From Candidatus Brockarchaeota archaeon (GTDB lineage: Archaea > Thermoproteota > EX4484-205 > DTQO01), in contig JAFNJA010000027.1 in NCBI GenBank assembly GCA_017601265.1, forward strand, positions 2,465-17,070: a DNA stretch of 14,606 nt, written 5' to 3'. The translations under genes were made by a program, and so were the position numbers. Under the pieces are notes generated by a model, which did no database searches, was not told where the DNA came from, and was given only the letters and a program-made list of their open reading frames with translations. Shown here piece after piece: positions 7,556-13,778 of this stretch; the stretch's first letter is position 1, and each line of letters begins with the position of its first letter.

Positions 7556-8077
7556 CTAACGTACCAGGACCAAAGCGTAGTAGGTGGGGGTTTCGTCGCG
7601 CGACTTGACCACGTTTATGCCGAACCCCGCTCCCCTCGCCGTCGCGTAGACGTCGATGCCGCACGCCTCCATCGAAGGCCTCGCTTTGTCGGGTTTCCTG
7701 CACACCGCCTCCTTGACGTTGCACCTTTCGCATAGGTCGCACGGGCCGGAGGCCAAGCCGAAAGCTTTGTAGAATCCCGAGAGGAACGCCGCCCTCTCAA
7801 CCCGCGATACCGTTTCCCTGGTGTTTACGCCCGACGTAGCCTTGAACCTCAACAATATCGCCCACTCGTATTCGTCCAGGATTTTCCTCATGGTGCTGGG
7901 CGTCGGGGTGAAAGGCGGGCAAGTGAGGTGCTGGTTGTAACCTCCGCAACCGAATTGGCACTTCAGCCTGACCCATTCCGCGGTCACGACGTCCTTGGTC
8001 TTGATCGGTTTGGCTTCGGTGGCGCCTATTTTGGTGGCTTCTTGGCACAGCCTGTCCAAGTCGCTTTGCGCATCCAA
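7556..8077 (-). CDS. DUF2284 predicted metal-binding, cysteine-rich protein
   Basis: A 173-residue cytoplasmic protein with two cysteine regions typical of DUF2284. The first is C40/C44 followed by CPP (C53) in LKCQFGCGGYNQHLTCPPF. The second is the C113, C116, C119, C126 cluster (GPCDLCERCNVKEAVC), followed by C139 in RPSMEACGIDV. Such spacing suggests an iron-sulfur cluster or zinc; the function of the family is unknown and members are common in anaerobes. The only start compatible with the frame is TTG 8077; a stop lies 12 codons upstream and no other ATG, GTG or TTG start lies between. It is five bases from the ARH-family gene and 83 bp after the cysteine synthase, on the same strand. Confidence 0.85.
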   Translation of the reverse strand: MDAQSDLDRLCQEATKIGATEAKPIKTKDVVTAEWVRLKCQFGCGGYNQHLTCPPFTPTPSTMRKILDEYEWAILLRFKATSGVNTRETVSRVERAAFLSGFYKAFGLASGPCDLCERCNVKEAVCRKPDKARPSMEACGIDVYATARGAGFGINVVKSRDETPTYYALVLVR

Positions 8078-8086
8078 TTGCCGGAT

Positions 8087-8124
8087 CCCGCCCGTGGGTT
8101 GCGGGCGGGCTCATAACGCTTATG
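8087..8124 (-). promoter_or_regulatory. GC-rich hairpin plus CATAA/TTATG palindrome before the DUF2284 gene
   Basis: Arms CCCGCCCG (8087-8094) and CGGGCGGG (8102-8109) form a perfect 8-bp stem with a 7-nt loop. Next to it, CATAA (8112-8116) and TTATG (8120-8124) form a second inverted repeat with a 3-nt spacer. On the minus strand the A/T-rich repeat lies about 41 nt before the TTG start, where a TATA box or an operator would fit, and the GC hairpin would sit around the transcript start or leader. The hairpin could instead mark the end of the cysteine synthase transcript. Confidence 0.4.
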
Positions 8125-8137
8125 CCGCTTGGGAGTC

Positions 8138-8146
8138 CAAAAAGGA
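8138..8146 (-). terminator. Possible T-rich terminator of the cysteine synthase gene
   Basis: On the minus strand CCTTTTTGG occurs about 15-23 nt after the cysteine synthase stop. Archaeal intrinsic termination often uses short T runs without a strong hairpin. A T5 run alone is weak evidence. Confidence 0.2.
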
Positions 8147-8160
8147 TGGAATCGGCCGAC

Positions 8161-9126
8161 CTATAAACTCAGGTCCATGCCGGCGTAGGCGCACGATATC
8201 ATGTACTTTCGGGCGCACTCAAGGCACTTCTGGGGGTCGCATAACTGGGTACTCAGGTACTTGTCCCCGCCGTCAGGAAGGATCGCGACCACGACTCCTT
8301 CGTCGACCTCCTCGGCCTTCTTCATCGCGACCCTCATTATGGCGCCGGAACTAGGACCGCAGAATACGCCCTCGGAAAGGGCGAGGAGCCTCGCCGTTTC
8401 CTCGGCTTGCTCGAGGGTCACGACATGTTTCTCGTCCACGCGCGAGCCGTCCCATATCTTTGGCACCCGCTGCACTTCCAGGTTTTTGAGCCCCTGTATA
8501 GGCGTCCTCTTGTCCGGTTCGACCGCCACGATCTTCACGGAAGGGTCGCGTTCCTTCAAGTACCGCGAAACCCCCATCAAAGTTCCGGCGGTCCCGATCC
8601 CCGCAACGAAGTGCGTAACCTTTCCTCCGGTATCCCTCCAAACCTCGGCGCCCGTGGTCTCGTAGTGCGCCAGCACGTTGTACTTGTTCTCGAACTGGTT
8701 GGGCATGAAGTACTTTCCAGGATCCCTCGCCGCGATCTCCCTCGCGAGATCCTCGGCCCCGTCCATGCCTTTGGAACCTTCCGAGAGGATTATCTTCGCC
8801 CCGTAAGCGATCATGATCTTCCTGCGCTCCATCGTCATGGTTTCTGGCATCACGAGGGCAAGCCTGTATCCCTTGACCGCGCAAACCAAAGCGAGGCCTA
8901 TTCCCGTGTTGCCGCTCGTGGGTTCTATTACGATCTTGTCTTTGGTGAGGATCCCTTCCTTCTCCGCGTTTTCAATCATGTACTTTGCAATCCTGTCCTT
9001 GACCGATCCTCCTGGATTGTACCTCTCGAGCTTGGCGTACAGTTCCACGTTCTTATTCGGGTTGAGGTTGTTTATCCTGACCATCGGGGTGTTTCCGATC
9101 AGGTCTAGGACGTTTGGATGCGCCAT
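8161..9126 (-). CDS. cysK: Cysteine synthase (PLP fold type II, CysK/CysM/CBS-like) with cysteine-rich C-terminal tail
   Basis: A 321-residue PLP enzyme that would make cysteine from O-acetylserine or O-phosphoserine and sulfide. NPGGSVKDR (37-45) holds the PLP lysine K43, TSGNTG (70-75) binds the substrate carboxylate, GIGTAGTLMG binds the phosphate of PLP, and CGPSSGA is near the C-terminal catalytic part. All key residues are intact. After the fold, the last about 30 residues hold four cysteines, C296, C301, C304 and C312 (CDPQKCLEC...C), which could bind zinc or an iron-sulfur cluster or serve in sulfur relay. The start is ATG 9126. It is divergent from the PIG-L operon and upstream of DUF2284 and the ARH-family gene. 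Sequence alone does not separate O-acetylserine, O-phosphoserine or homocysteine (CBS) use. Confidence 0.92.
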   Translation of the reverse strand: MAHPNVLDLIGNTPMVRINNLNPNKNVELYAKLERYNPGGSVKDRIAKYMIENAEKEGILTKDKIVIEPTSGNTGIGLALVCAVKGYRLALVMPETMTMERRKIMIAYGAKIILSEGSKGMDGAEDLAREIAARDPGKYFMPNQFENKYNVLAHYETTGAEVWRDTGGKVTHFVAGIGTAGTLMGVSRYLKERDPSVKIVAVEPDKRTPIQGLKNLEVQRVPKIWDGSRVDEKHVVTLEQAEETARLLALSEGVFCGPSSGAIMRVAMKKAEEVDEGVVVAILPDGGDKYLSTQLCDPQKCLECARKYMISCAYAGMDLSL

Positions 9127-9331
9127 TCTCTAACTGACCTTTTCGGGCTCGCCTTTTTTTGAGTCCGTATTTATGTATAACGCTGTTATGCTCCCTTCCC
9201 GCAAAGCCCGCCACTTTGGCTCCAACACGCCCTCGTCCTCCGCCCCCAGTCCAGGTTGGGACGGCCGGCTAGAGTCTCGGCAACGCGGCCAGAATAGAGC
9301 GTTAAATACCTTGGAAGGCGGCGCCCTTGCC
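9127..9331. promoter_or_regulatory. Divergent promoter region, cysteine synthase versus PIG-L operon
   Basis: A 205-bp gap. On the minus strand CGTTATACATAAATACG (9166-9182) is a strong TATA-like stretch about 48 nt before the cysteine synthase ATG, implying a leader of about 20 nt. On the plus strand GTTAAATACC (9301-9310) is about 27 nt before ATG 9332, implying a leaderless message for the PIG-L gene. A T7 run lies at 9154-9160. The GC-rich middle (9190-9300) is open in one frame but looks non-coding, and I found no tRNA-like fold in it. Confidence 0.45.
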
Positions 9332-10189
9332 ATGGACACGGACTTCACTTATTACGACCTCAGGGAGGGGAGGAGCGGCAAAAGCGTAGGGCTCATCCTC
9401 AATGGTTGGAGGGGGGACTCGGAGAGGCTGGCCATCCTATCGCCGCATGACGACGACGCCATCCTGGGCGCGATGTACCTCAGCCTTGGAGCGATCTCGG
9501 AAGGGGCAAGGGTCCACGTGATCGTCCTTTGCGACGGAAGGGGGGGATACAGCACGCCGGGGGAGAGGGAATCGATAGTTTCCAGGAGGAGGGCCGAATC
9601 CGCGAACGCGTACTCAAAACTGGGCATCGAGGCGTCAAGGATGGAATACCCTGACTTCAGCTTGTCTCCCTACGTGGGCTGGATCTTGCCCGGGGGAACG
9701 GAAGGGACTTTCCCGAAGATCGTCGGCAAGCTCAGGGAAATCGGAGCGACGAGGCTCCTCGTTCCAAACGAGCACCTCGAACATCCGGACCACGAGGCGG
9801 CTTCCAGGATCGGGATCTTCGACGGCCCCCAAGCGGGCGATCCCGTGGTGGCGGACCTGGGCGAGCCGGTCGAGATAAGATCGTACGTGAAGTACAGCGT
9901 CTGGTCAGATTTCGCGCCTTTCGACGCCCTCCTGGCCGGCAGGCGCACGAGAGCCGACTGCGTCGTCAGGGTATCTGAAAGCGTGGAGAAGAAGGTCGTC
10001 GAAGCCTTGGGGGAATTCGGGTCTCAGCGGCGCATAATCGAAGGCCTTGTCCGAAGGAGGAAGGAAAGGCTTTACAAGGGGAGCTACTTGGAGCCTTACC
10101 TGAGGCTCGATCCGAGGCCTCCGCTGCCTTACAATGCGTATAAAAAGGCCATCGAGGACATGGAGGAGGGTGCCGCAGAGGTGGTGTAA
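9332..10189 (+). CDS. PIG-L family (LmbE/GlcNAc deacetylase-like) metal-dependent deacetylase
   Basis: With the ATG at 9332 the protein is 285 residues. The metal site of the PIG-L family is visible as SPHDDDAILG (37-46, with H39, D41 and D42 in place of the usual HPDDE/HPDDD) and EHPDHEA (150-156, with H151 and H154). The family removes N-acetyl groups from GlcNAc-linked substrates, such as GPI precursors, mycothiol and bacillithiol precursors, teicoplanin and diacetylchitobiose. The open frame extends to 9173, but the extra 53 residues are low in family features and a TATA-like GTTAAATACC is 27 nt before ATG 9332, so the shorter form is used. MEMO follows after 3 nt and DUF2119 after that, forming one operon. 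No signal peptide or membrane segment is seen, so a soluble cytoplasmic substrate is likely. Confidence 0.88.
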   Translation: MDTDFTYYDLREGRSGKSVGLILNGWRGDSERLAILSPHDDDAILGAMYLSLGAISEGARVHVIVLCDGRGGYSTPGERESIVSRRRAESANAYSKLGIEASRMEYPDFSLSPYVGWILPGGTEGTFPKIVGKLREIGATRLLVPNEHLEHPDHEAASRIGIFDGPQAGDPVVADLGEPVEIRSYVKYSVWSDFAPFDALLAGRRTRADCVVRVSESVEKKVVEALGEFGSQRRIIEGLVRRRKERLYKGSYLEPYLRLDPRPPLPYNAYKKAIEDMEEGAAEVV

Positions 10190-10192
10190 GTT

Positions 10193-11041
10193 TTGAAGGT
10201 CAGGAGGCCGGCCTTCGCCGGAACTTTCTACCCCGGGGACGAGAAGGAGCTGGTGAGGCTGATCGAGGGCTGCTTCACCCACAGGCTCGGCCCCGGCAAA
10301 CTTCCCGAGGCAGAGCCAGGATCGGGGGAGGACCTTGTCGCGCTGATTTCTCCGCACGCCGGATACGTCTATTCCGGGCCAGTCGCGGCGCACGGTTACC
10401 TCCACCTATCGAGGAGGAAGAGGCCTGAGACGGTGATAGTCGTCGGCCCGAACCACACCGGAGTTGGGACTGACGTATCGCTTTATCCGGAAGGGAAGTG
10501 GGCCACCCCCCTCGGGCAGATCGACGTTGACATCGCGCTTGTCCGCTCGCTTGCAAGGAGGGCGGACATCTTCTCGGTGGACGATTTCTCTCACGCAAAC
10601 GAGCACTCGATAGAGGTGCAGCTCCCATTCCTCCAATACGTTTTGAAAAACTTCAGGCTGGTTCCCATTTGCATGCTGGAACAGGGAAAGGAGGCCAGCA
10701 AGAAGGCTGGCGAAGCTCTAGGGGAAGAGATGGCCGGCCGAAACGCCATACTCGTAGCGTCCAGCGACCTGACGCATTACGAGTCCGCGGATTCGGCGAA
10801 GAGGAAGGACGAGCTGGTTCTTTCCAAAGCCTTGTCGCTGGACGTTGACGGATTGTACTCGGCGCTGGCATCTTCCGATTCCACGGCATGCGGGTACGGC
10901 CCGATCGCCGTAGCCATTACGGCAGCCAAAAGATTGGGCGCAAAGAGGGGAAGGCTGCTTAAGTACGCAAGCAGCGGAGACGTGACGGGGGACAGGAGGT
11001 CGGTCGTAGGCTATTCGTCGGCCGTTTTCGAGAGAGAGTAG
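10193..11041 (+). CDS. MEMO1 family protein (AmmeMemoRadiSam system B-like)
   Basis: A 282-residue protein matching the MEMO family along its length: RRPAFAGTFYPGD at the start, ISPHAGYVYSGPVAAHGYLHL with H55, VVGPNHTG with H88, EHSIEVQLPFLQ, VASSDLTHYE, and TACGYGPIAV with C233. H55, H88 and C233 correspond to the His-His-Cys site that binds metal in human MEMO1. The fold is that of extradiol dioxygenases, but the archaeal reaction is unknown. The start is TTG 10193, four bases after the PIG-L stop, with GAGGTGGTG about 7 nt before it. MEMO often accompanies AMMECR1 and radical SAM genes; neither is present here. Instead it lies between PIG-L and DUF2119 genes. Confidence 0.93.
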   Translation: MKVRRPAFAGTFYPGDEKELVRLIEGCFTHRLGPGKLPEAEPGSGEDLVALISPHAGYVYSGPVAAHGYLHLSRRKRPETVIVVGPNHTGVGTDVSLYPEGKWATPLGQIDVDIALVRSLARRADIFSVDDFSHANEHSIEVQLPFLQYVLKNFRLVPICMLEQGKEASKKAGEALGEEMAGRNAILVASSDLTHYESADSAKRKDELVLSKALSLDVDGLYSALASSDSTACGYGPIAVAITAAKRLGAKRGRLLKYASSGDVTGDRRSVVGYSSAVFERE

Positions 11042-11042
11042 C

Positions 11043-11651
11043 TTGGAAAGGCACGACCTGGCGTCCGCGGAGCCTGGCCCGACGAGGTTGATGCTTGGCG
11101 GGATCCATGGAAGAGAGTGGAGGACGACGGCGCCGATCCTGCGGGCGCTGGCGAAGGAAGGGCCGCCACTTTCAGGAAAGGTCGTCGTAGTGCCGCGCCT
11201 GTCTCGGGCGGGAAGCAAGTATCTGAGCACGCTGGCGGGCGAGTATTATGGGACCGAGGAAGGGAGGGAGATGCTCTCTTTGATCTCGGAGCTTCGACCG
11301 CGGATCTACGTGGAGCTGCACTGCTACAAAAGATCGGCCTACGAGGCCTTGACGGATCCCGGAAGGATGAGGGTGAAGGGCGTGCCTCCCTTCGTGGACT
11401 TGGGAGGCGGGTTGTTGGTCGGATCGGTCTCGAAACGCGTGCTGCCCTGCTTGGAAAATCGCATGGGGATAACCCTTGAGGTACCTTGTCGACTAGGGAA
11501 AAAAGGCGAGGTCATGGAGGCGTTGAGGGTCCTGAGGGATTCGACGAGCGTCCAAGAGGCGCTCCGGGAATTCGCCGCGGCTTGCCCCATGGAAATCGGC
11601 AGGGCTGTGCGCCTTTACAAAGAGTGGGTTGGCCATGCGATCGGATTGTAG
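11043..11651 (+). CDS. DUF2119 family protein, probable M14/AstE-like metallohydrolase
   Basis: A 202-residue archaeal protein recognised as DUF2119 from GGIHGREWRTTAPIL, STLAGEYYGTEEG, RPRIYVELHCY, KGVPPFVDLGGGLLVGSVS and LEVPC. The HxxE at H22/E25, a later H93 after a beta strand (YVELH), and E146 (TLEVPC) reproduce the order of the zinc ligands and catalytic glutamate in M14 carboxypeptidase and succinylglutamate desuccinylase/aspartoacylase enzymes. This suggests a zinc-dependent amidase or deacylase (my inference). The start is TTG 11043, one base after the MEMO stop, with GAGAG just before it; no better start exists, since ATG 11091 would cut the first strand. It is the last gene of the PIG-L/MEMO operon. 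No transport signal is seen. The function is unproven. Confidence 0.8.
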   Translation: MERHDLASAEPGPTRLMLGGIHGREWRTTAPILRALAKEGPPLSGKVVVVPRLSRAGSKYLSTLAGEYYGTEEGREMLSLISELRPRIYVELHCYKRSAYEALTDPGRMRVKGVPPFVDLGGGLLVGSVSKRVLPCLENRMGITLEVPCRLGKKGEVMEALRVLRDSTSVQEALREFAAACPMEIGRAVRLYKEWVGHAIGL

Positions 11652-11654
11652 GTA

Positions 11655-11743
11655 GGTGGCAAGGTGGGGGGAGAGGAGGATAAAAAACTTAGGAGCAAGG
11701 TCATGAGCTCACGAACCCATGCTCCTACTTTATCCTTGCCACC
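11655..11743. repeat. Long imperfect inverted repeat / structured RNA candidate
   Basis: Outer arms GGTGGCAAGG (11655-11664) and CCTTGCCACC (11734-11743) are perfectly complementary over 10 bp. Inside, ATAAA (11680-11684) pairs with TTTAT (11729-11733), and TAGGAGCA (11690-11697) with TGCTCCTA (11720-11727), giving about 23 nested pairs. The loop (11698-11719) holds the self-complementary TGAGCTCA. The left side has a purine-rich asymmetric loop (GGGGGGAGAG region, 11665-11677). It starts four bases after the DUF2119 stop, so it may be its 3' UTR, a transcription-end element, a small RNA, or a small mobile-element remnant. No T-arm or anticodon arrangement supports a tRNA. Confidence 0.6.
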
Positions 11744-11896
11744 CGTCCCTATACGTCTACGGTCGTATATTAAAGCCTATTGGTCAAAGTTCTTTGAGAA
11801 GAAACCGTTAAGCGTTCTTTGTTGTACGTTCAGAAGATTGATAAGCAGGTATAAGGCATTCATGCCAAGACGAAGGTTTTACGGCGGTGTAAAGCC
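11744..11896 (+). promoter_or_regulatory. Leader/promoter region before the ABC exporter operon
   Basis: The segment is A/T-rich compared with its surroundings. TATATTAAA (11766-11774) is the best TATA-like box. Just downstream, TCAAAG and CTTTGA (11784-11797) form an inverted repeat with a 2-nt spacer, between the box and the expected transcript start, where a repressor would bind. GTTCTTTG occurs twice, at 11789-11796 and 11814-11821, 25 nt apart. A second TATA-like box, GTATAAGG (11849-11856), would start a message about 18-20 nt before the TTG at 11897. All assignments are positional inference. Confidence 0.4.
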
Positions 11897-12868
11897 TTGG
11901 GCAAAGCCATCCAGCTGGTGAACCTCACGAAAAGCTACGGGAAGCTCGTGGCGGTCAACAACGTCAACCTCGAGATCGAGGAGGGCGAGTTTTTCGGGCT
12001 CTTGGGGCCGAACGGCGCCGGAAAGACCACGATTATACGGCTCATCACGGGCCTGACGAAGCCCAGCCAAGGCAAGGTCCTCGTTTCCGGGTACGACATG
12101 GCAAAAGAGCCGGTGGAGGTCAAGAAGAAGATCGGCCTGATCCCCGAAACGAGCAACTTGTACAACGACATGAACGCTTGGGAGAACCTCGCGTTCATGG
12201 CGAGGCTGTACGGGGTGCAGAAGGAAGAAGCTTCCAGGAGAAGCTTGGAGCTTCTCGAACTGTTCGGCCTGAAGGAAAGGTTGGGCAGCCCGGTGAGGCA
12301 ATTCTCGAAGGGGATGAAGAGGAGGTTGGCCATAGCGCTCGCGCTGGTTCACAAGCCCAGGATACTTCTCCTGGACGAGCCGACGGGGGGGCTGGACGTC
12401 CAGAGCTCGAGGTCGATAAGGCAGACGCTCAGGAAGGTTAACGAGGAAGGCGCCACGATCTTCATGACGACCCACTACATAGAGGAGGCGGACCAGCTGT
12501 GCAACAGGGTAGCCATCATCAACCAGGGGAACGTCATCGCCCTGGACACGCCCGAAAACCTGAGGTCGTCGTCGCCCGAATCCGTCATAGAGGTGGCTTT
12601 CGACGGCCCAACCCGGATGCCGGAGGAGGTTGAAAGGATGTGCTCAAGGGTCGTAAAGCTCAGGGATGAAAGGTACAGGCTATTCACGGCAACCCCGGGG
12701 GAGGTTTCCAAAAACCTCGAAGACTTCGCTAATTCGGCCGGCAGGAGGATAGCGGCGATGACCACGACGAAGCCGACGCTTGAAGACGTTTTCGTCAGGT
12801 ACACGGGTTTGGACGCTCTGGCGGTCGAAAGGATGGAACAGCTCAGGCAAAGGAGGGGGGCGGGATGA
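11897..12868 (+). CDS. ABC-2 type transporter ATP-binding protein
   Basis: A 323-residue ATPase of the export class (daunorubicin/NatA-like). The Walker A GPNGAGKTT is at 37-45, Walker B ILLLDEP ends at 162, the switch histidine H193 lies in TTHYIEEA, and the D-loop is GGLD. The signature is FSKGM (136-140) rather than LSGGQ, and the Q-loop position reads IPE (E84), as in many ABC-2 exporters. Residues beyond about 235 form the C-terminal domain usual for this class, ending KPTLEDVFVRYTG. The start is TTG 11897; the frame is open only to 11855 upstream and offers no ATG, GTG or TTG there. The stop overlaps the permease ATG (ATGA, 12865-12868), showing translational coupling. The substrate is unknown. 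Confidence 0.95.
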   Translation: MGKAIQLVNLTKSYGKLVAVNNVNLEIEEGEFFGLLGPNGAGKTTIIRLITGLTKPSQGKVLVSGYDMAKEPVEVKKKIGLIPETSNLYNDMNAWENLAFMARLYGVQKEEASRRSLELLELFGLKERLGSPVRQFSKGMKRRLAIALALVHKPRILLLDEPTGGLDVQSSRSIRQTLRKVNEEGATIFMTTHYIEEADQLCNRVAIINQGNVIALDTPENLRSSSPESVIEVAFDGPTRMPEEVERMCSRVVKLRDERYRLFTATPGEVSKNLEDFANSAGRRIAAMTTTKPTLEDVFVRYTGLDALAVERMEQLRQRRGAG

Positions 12869-13623
12869 ATCCAAGATCGATCTTCGGGAGCTTTGCGGGC
12901 GCGATCAACATCGCCAGGAAGGACATGAGGGTTTACTACCTCAAGCCTCCCTCCATATTCTACGGGCTGATGTTTCCAGTTTCGCTCTACCTAGCGTTCA
13001 CGATTGGAAGACCTTGCATAGAGCCCGAGTACAGGCTTACGGGAATAGTGACGATAGCGTGCTTCTTCGGCGCCACGACTATAGAGGCAGTGGTTTTCCC
13101 GCTTGAAAAATCTGCAGGCACATTCGAAAGGCTTTTGATCGCCCCGATATCGCTCAGGGCCGTCGTCATGGGCAAGATGATCTCGGGCGCTGCTTTCGGC
13201 ATCTTGACTTCCCTTGTATTCGCGGCCTTTGCTGCCCCATTTTCGGGGAACGTGCACGTCGAGCCGCTGCTCTTCATTCCGAGCATAGTGCTATCCTCTT
13301 TCGCGTTTTCGGCCTTGGGCACGGTGATATCTGTCGGCGCTGAAGAGATAACGCAAGCCATGATGCCGCTCAACTTCGTAAGGCTCGTCATGATTTTCCT
13401 TTCGGGAGTCTTTTTGCCACTCGAGGAGGAGTACGCATTCATGCCAGAACTCAAAGTTATGGCCTACTTGCTGCCCCTGACGTACTCGGTAGACGCCGTT
13501 AGGCAATCGAGCATAAGGCTCACCAGCTTGGGGGCCATAATCATGGACTGGGCCGTCCTGGCTTCCTTTTCCGTCGTCTTCATGATCGCTTCGGTAAAGA
13601 TCCTCCGCAGGACCATCAGGTAA
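12865..13623 (+). CDS. ABC-2 type transporter permease
   Basis: A 252-residue membrane protein with six predicted hydrophobic segments near residues 30-48, 58-79, 105-126, 135-157, 170-186 and 223-245. EKSAGTFERLLIAPIS (81-96), following the second segment, is the ABC-2 motif (usually E-x-GT-x-E-x-L...P-S). It would form a dimeric channel with the ATPase encoded just upstream, exporting a lipid, drug, glycan or peptide. The start ATG overlaps the ATPase stop by 4 bp. The next gene encodes a membrane-anchored surface protein and may be linked to what is exported, but a 155-bp gap separates them. Confidence 0.93.
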   Translation: MNPRSIFGSFAGAINIARKDMRVYYLKPPSIFYGLMFPVSLYLAFTIGRPCIEPEYRLTGIVTIACFFGATTIEAVVFPLEKSAGTFERLLIAPISLRAVVMGKMISGAAFGILTSLVFAAFAAPFSGNVHVEPLLFIPSIVLSSFAFSALGTVISVGAEEITQAMMPLNFVRLVMIFLSGVFLPLEEEYAFMPELKVMAYLLPLTYSVDAVRQSSIRLTSLGAIIMDWAVLASFSVVFMIASVKILRRTIR

Positions 13624-13778
13624 TTCATCTTGCACCGAATAGGAAGTAAGCAAGCGAGGGTTCTGGTCGCATATATCCGGGTTTTTGGAAGTCTCGTAAG
13701 GCAAACGATATCAAAGCGCGCTATAGGCGTACTAAATGGCGGGATGGACGGCGAACAACTAGAAGGTCCGGTTTAACA
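13624..13778. other. Intergenic region after the ABC exporter
   Basis: A 155-bp non-coding gap. GGGTTTTTGG near 13679-13688 has a T5 run that could end the exporter transcript. A/T-rich words such as GCATATATCC (13669-13678) and ACTAAATGG (about 13731-13739) could be promoter elements for the next gene, though none lies at the 27-nt distance seen elsewhere. No RNA gene or repeat is evident. Confidence 0.3.

Noticed and set aside
7551..7742. 64-residue N-terminal extension of the ARH-family protein.
   Set aside because: It lies inside the DUF2284 coding sequence, is Arg/Gly-rich and lacks family features; ATG 7550 just after the DUF2284 stop is a far better start.
9173..9331. 53-residue N-terminal extension of the PIG-L protein.
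   Set aside because: It crosses the likely TATA box at 9301-9310 and contains Ser/Pro/Arg-rich sequence unlike the family; ATG 9332 fits the leaderless spacing.
11655..11743. A tRNA gene suggested by the GGTGGCA/TGCCACC acceptor-like arms.
   Set aside because: No T-arm consensus (GGTTC-A--CC), D-arm or anticodon arm can be fitted on either strand.
11664..11921. An 85-residue plus-strand open frame between DUF2119 and the ABC ATPase.
   Set aside because: It covers the inverted repeat and promoter region, overlaps the ATPase start in another frame, and has no recognisable domain.
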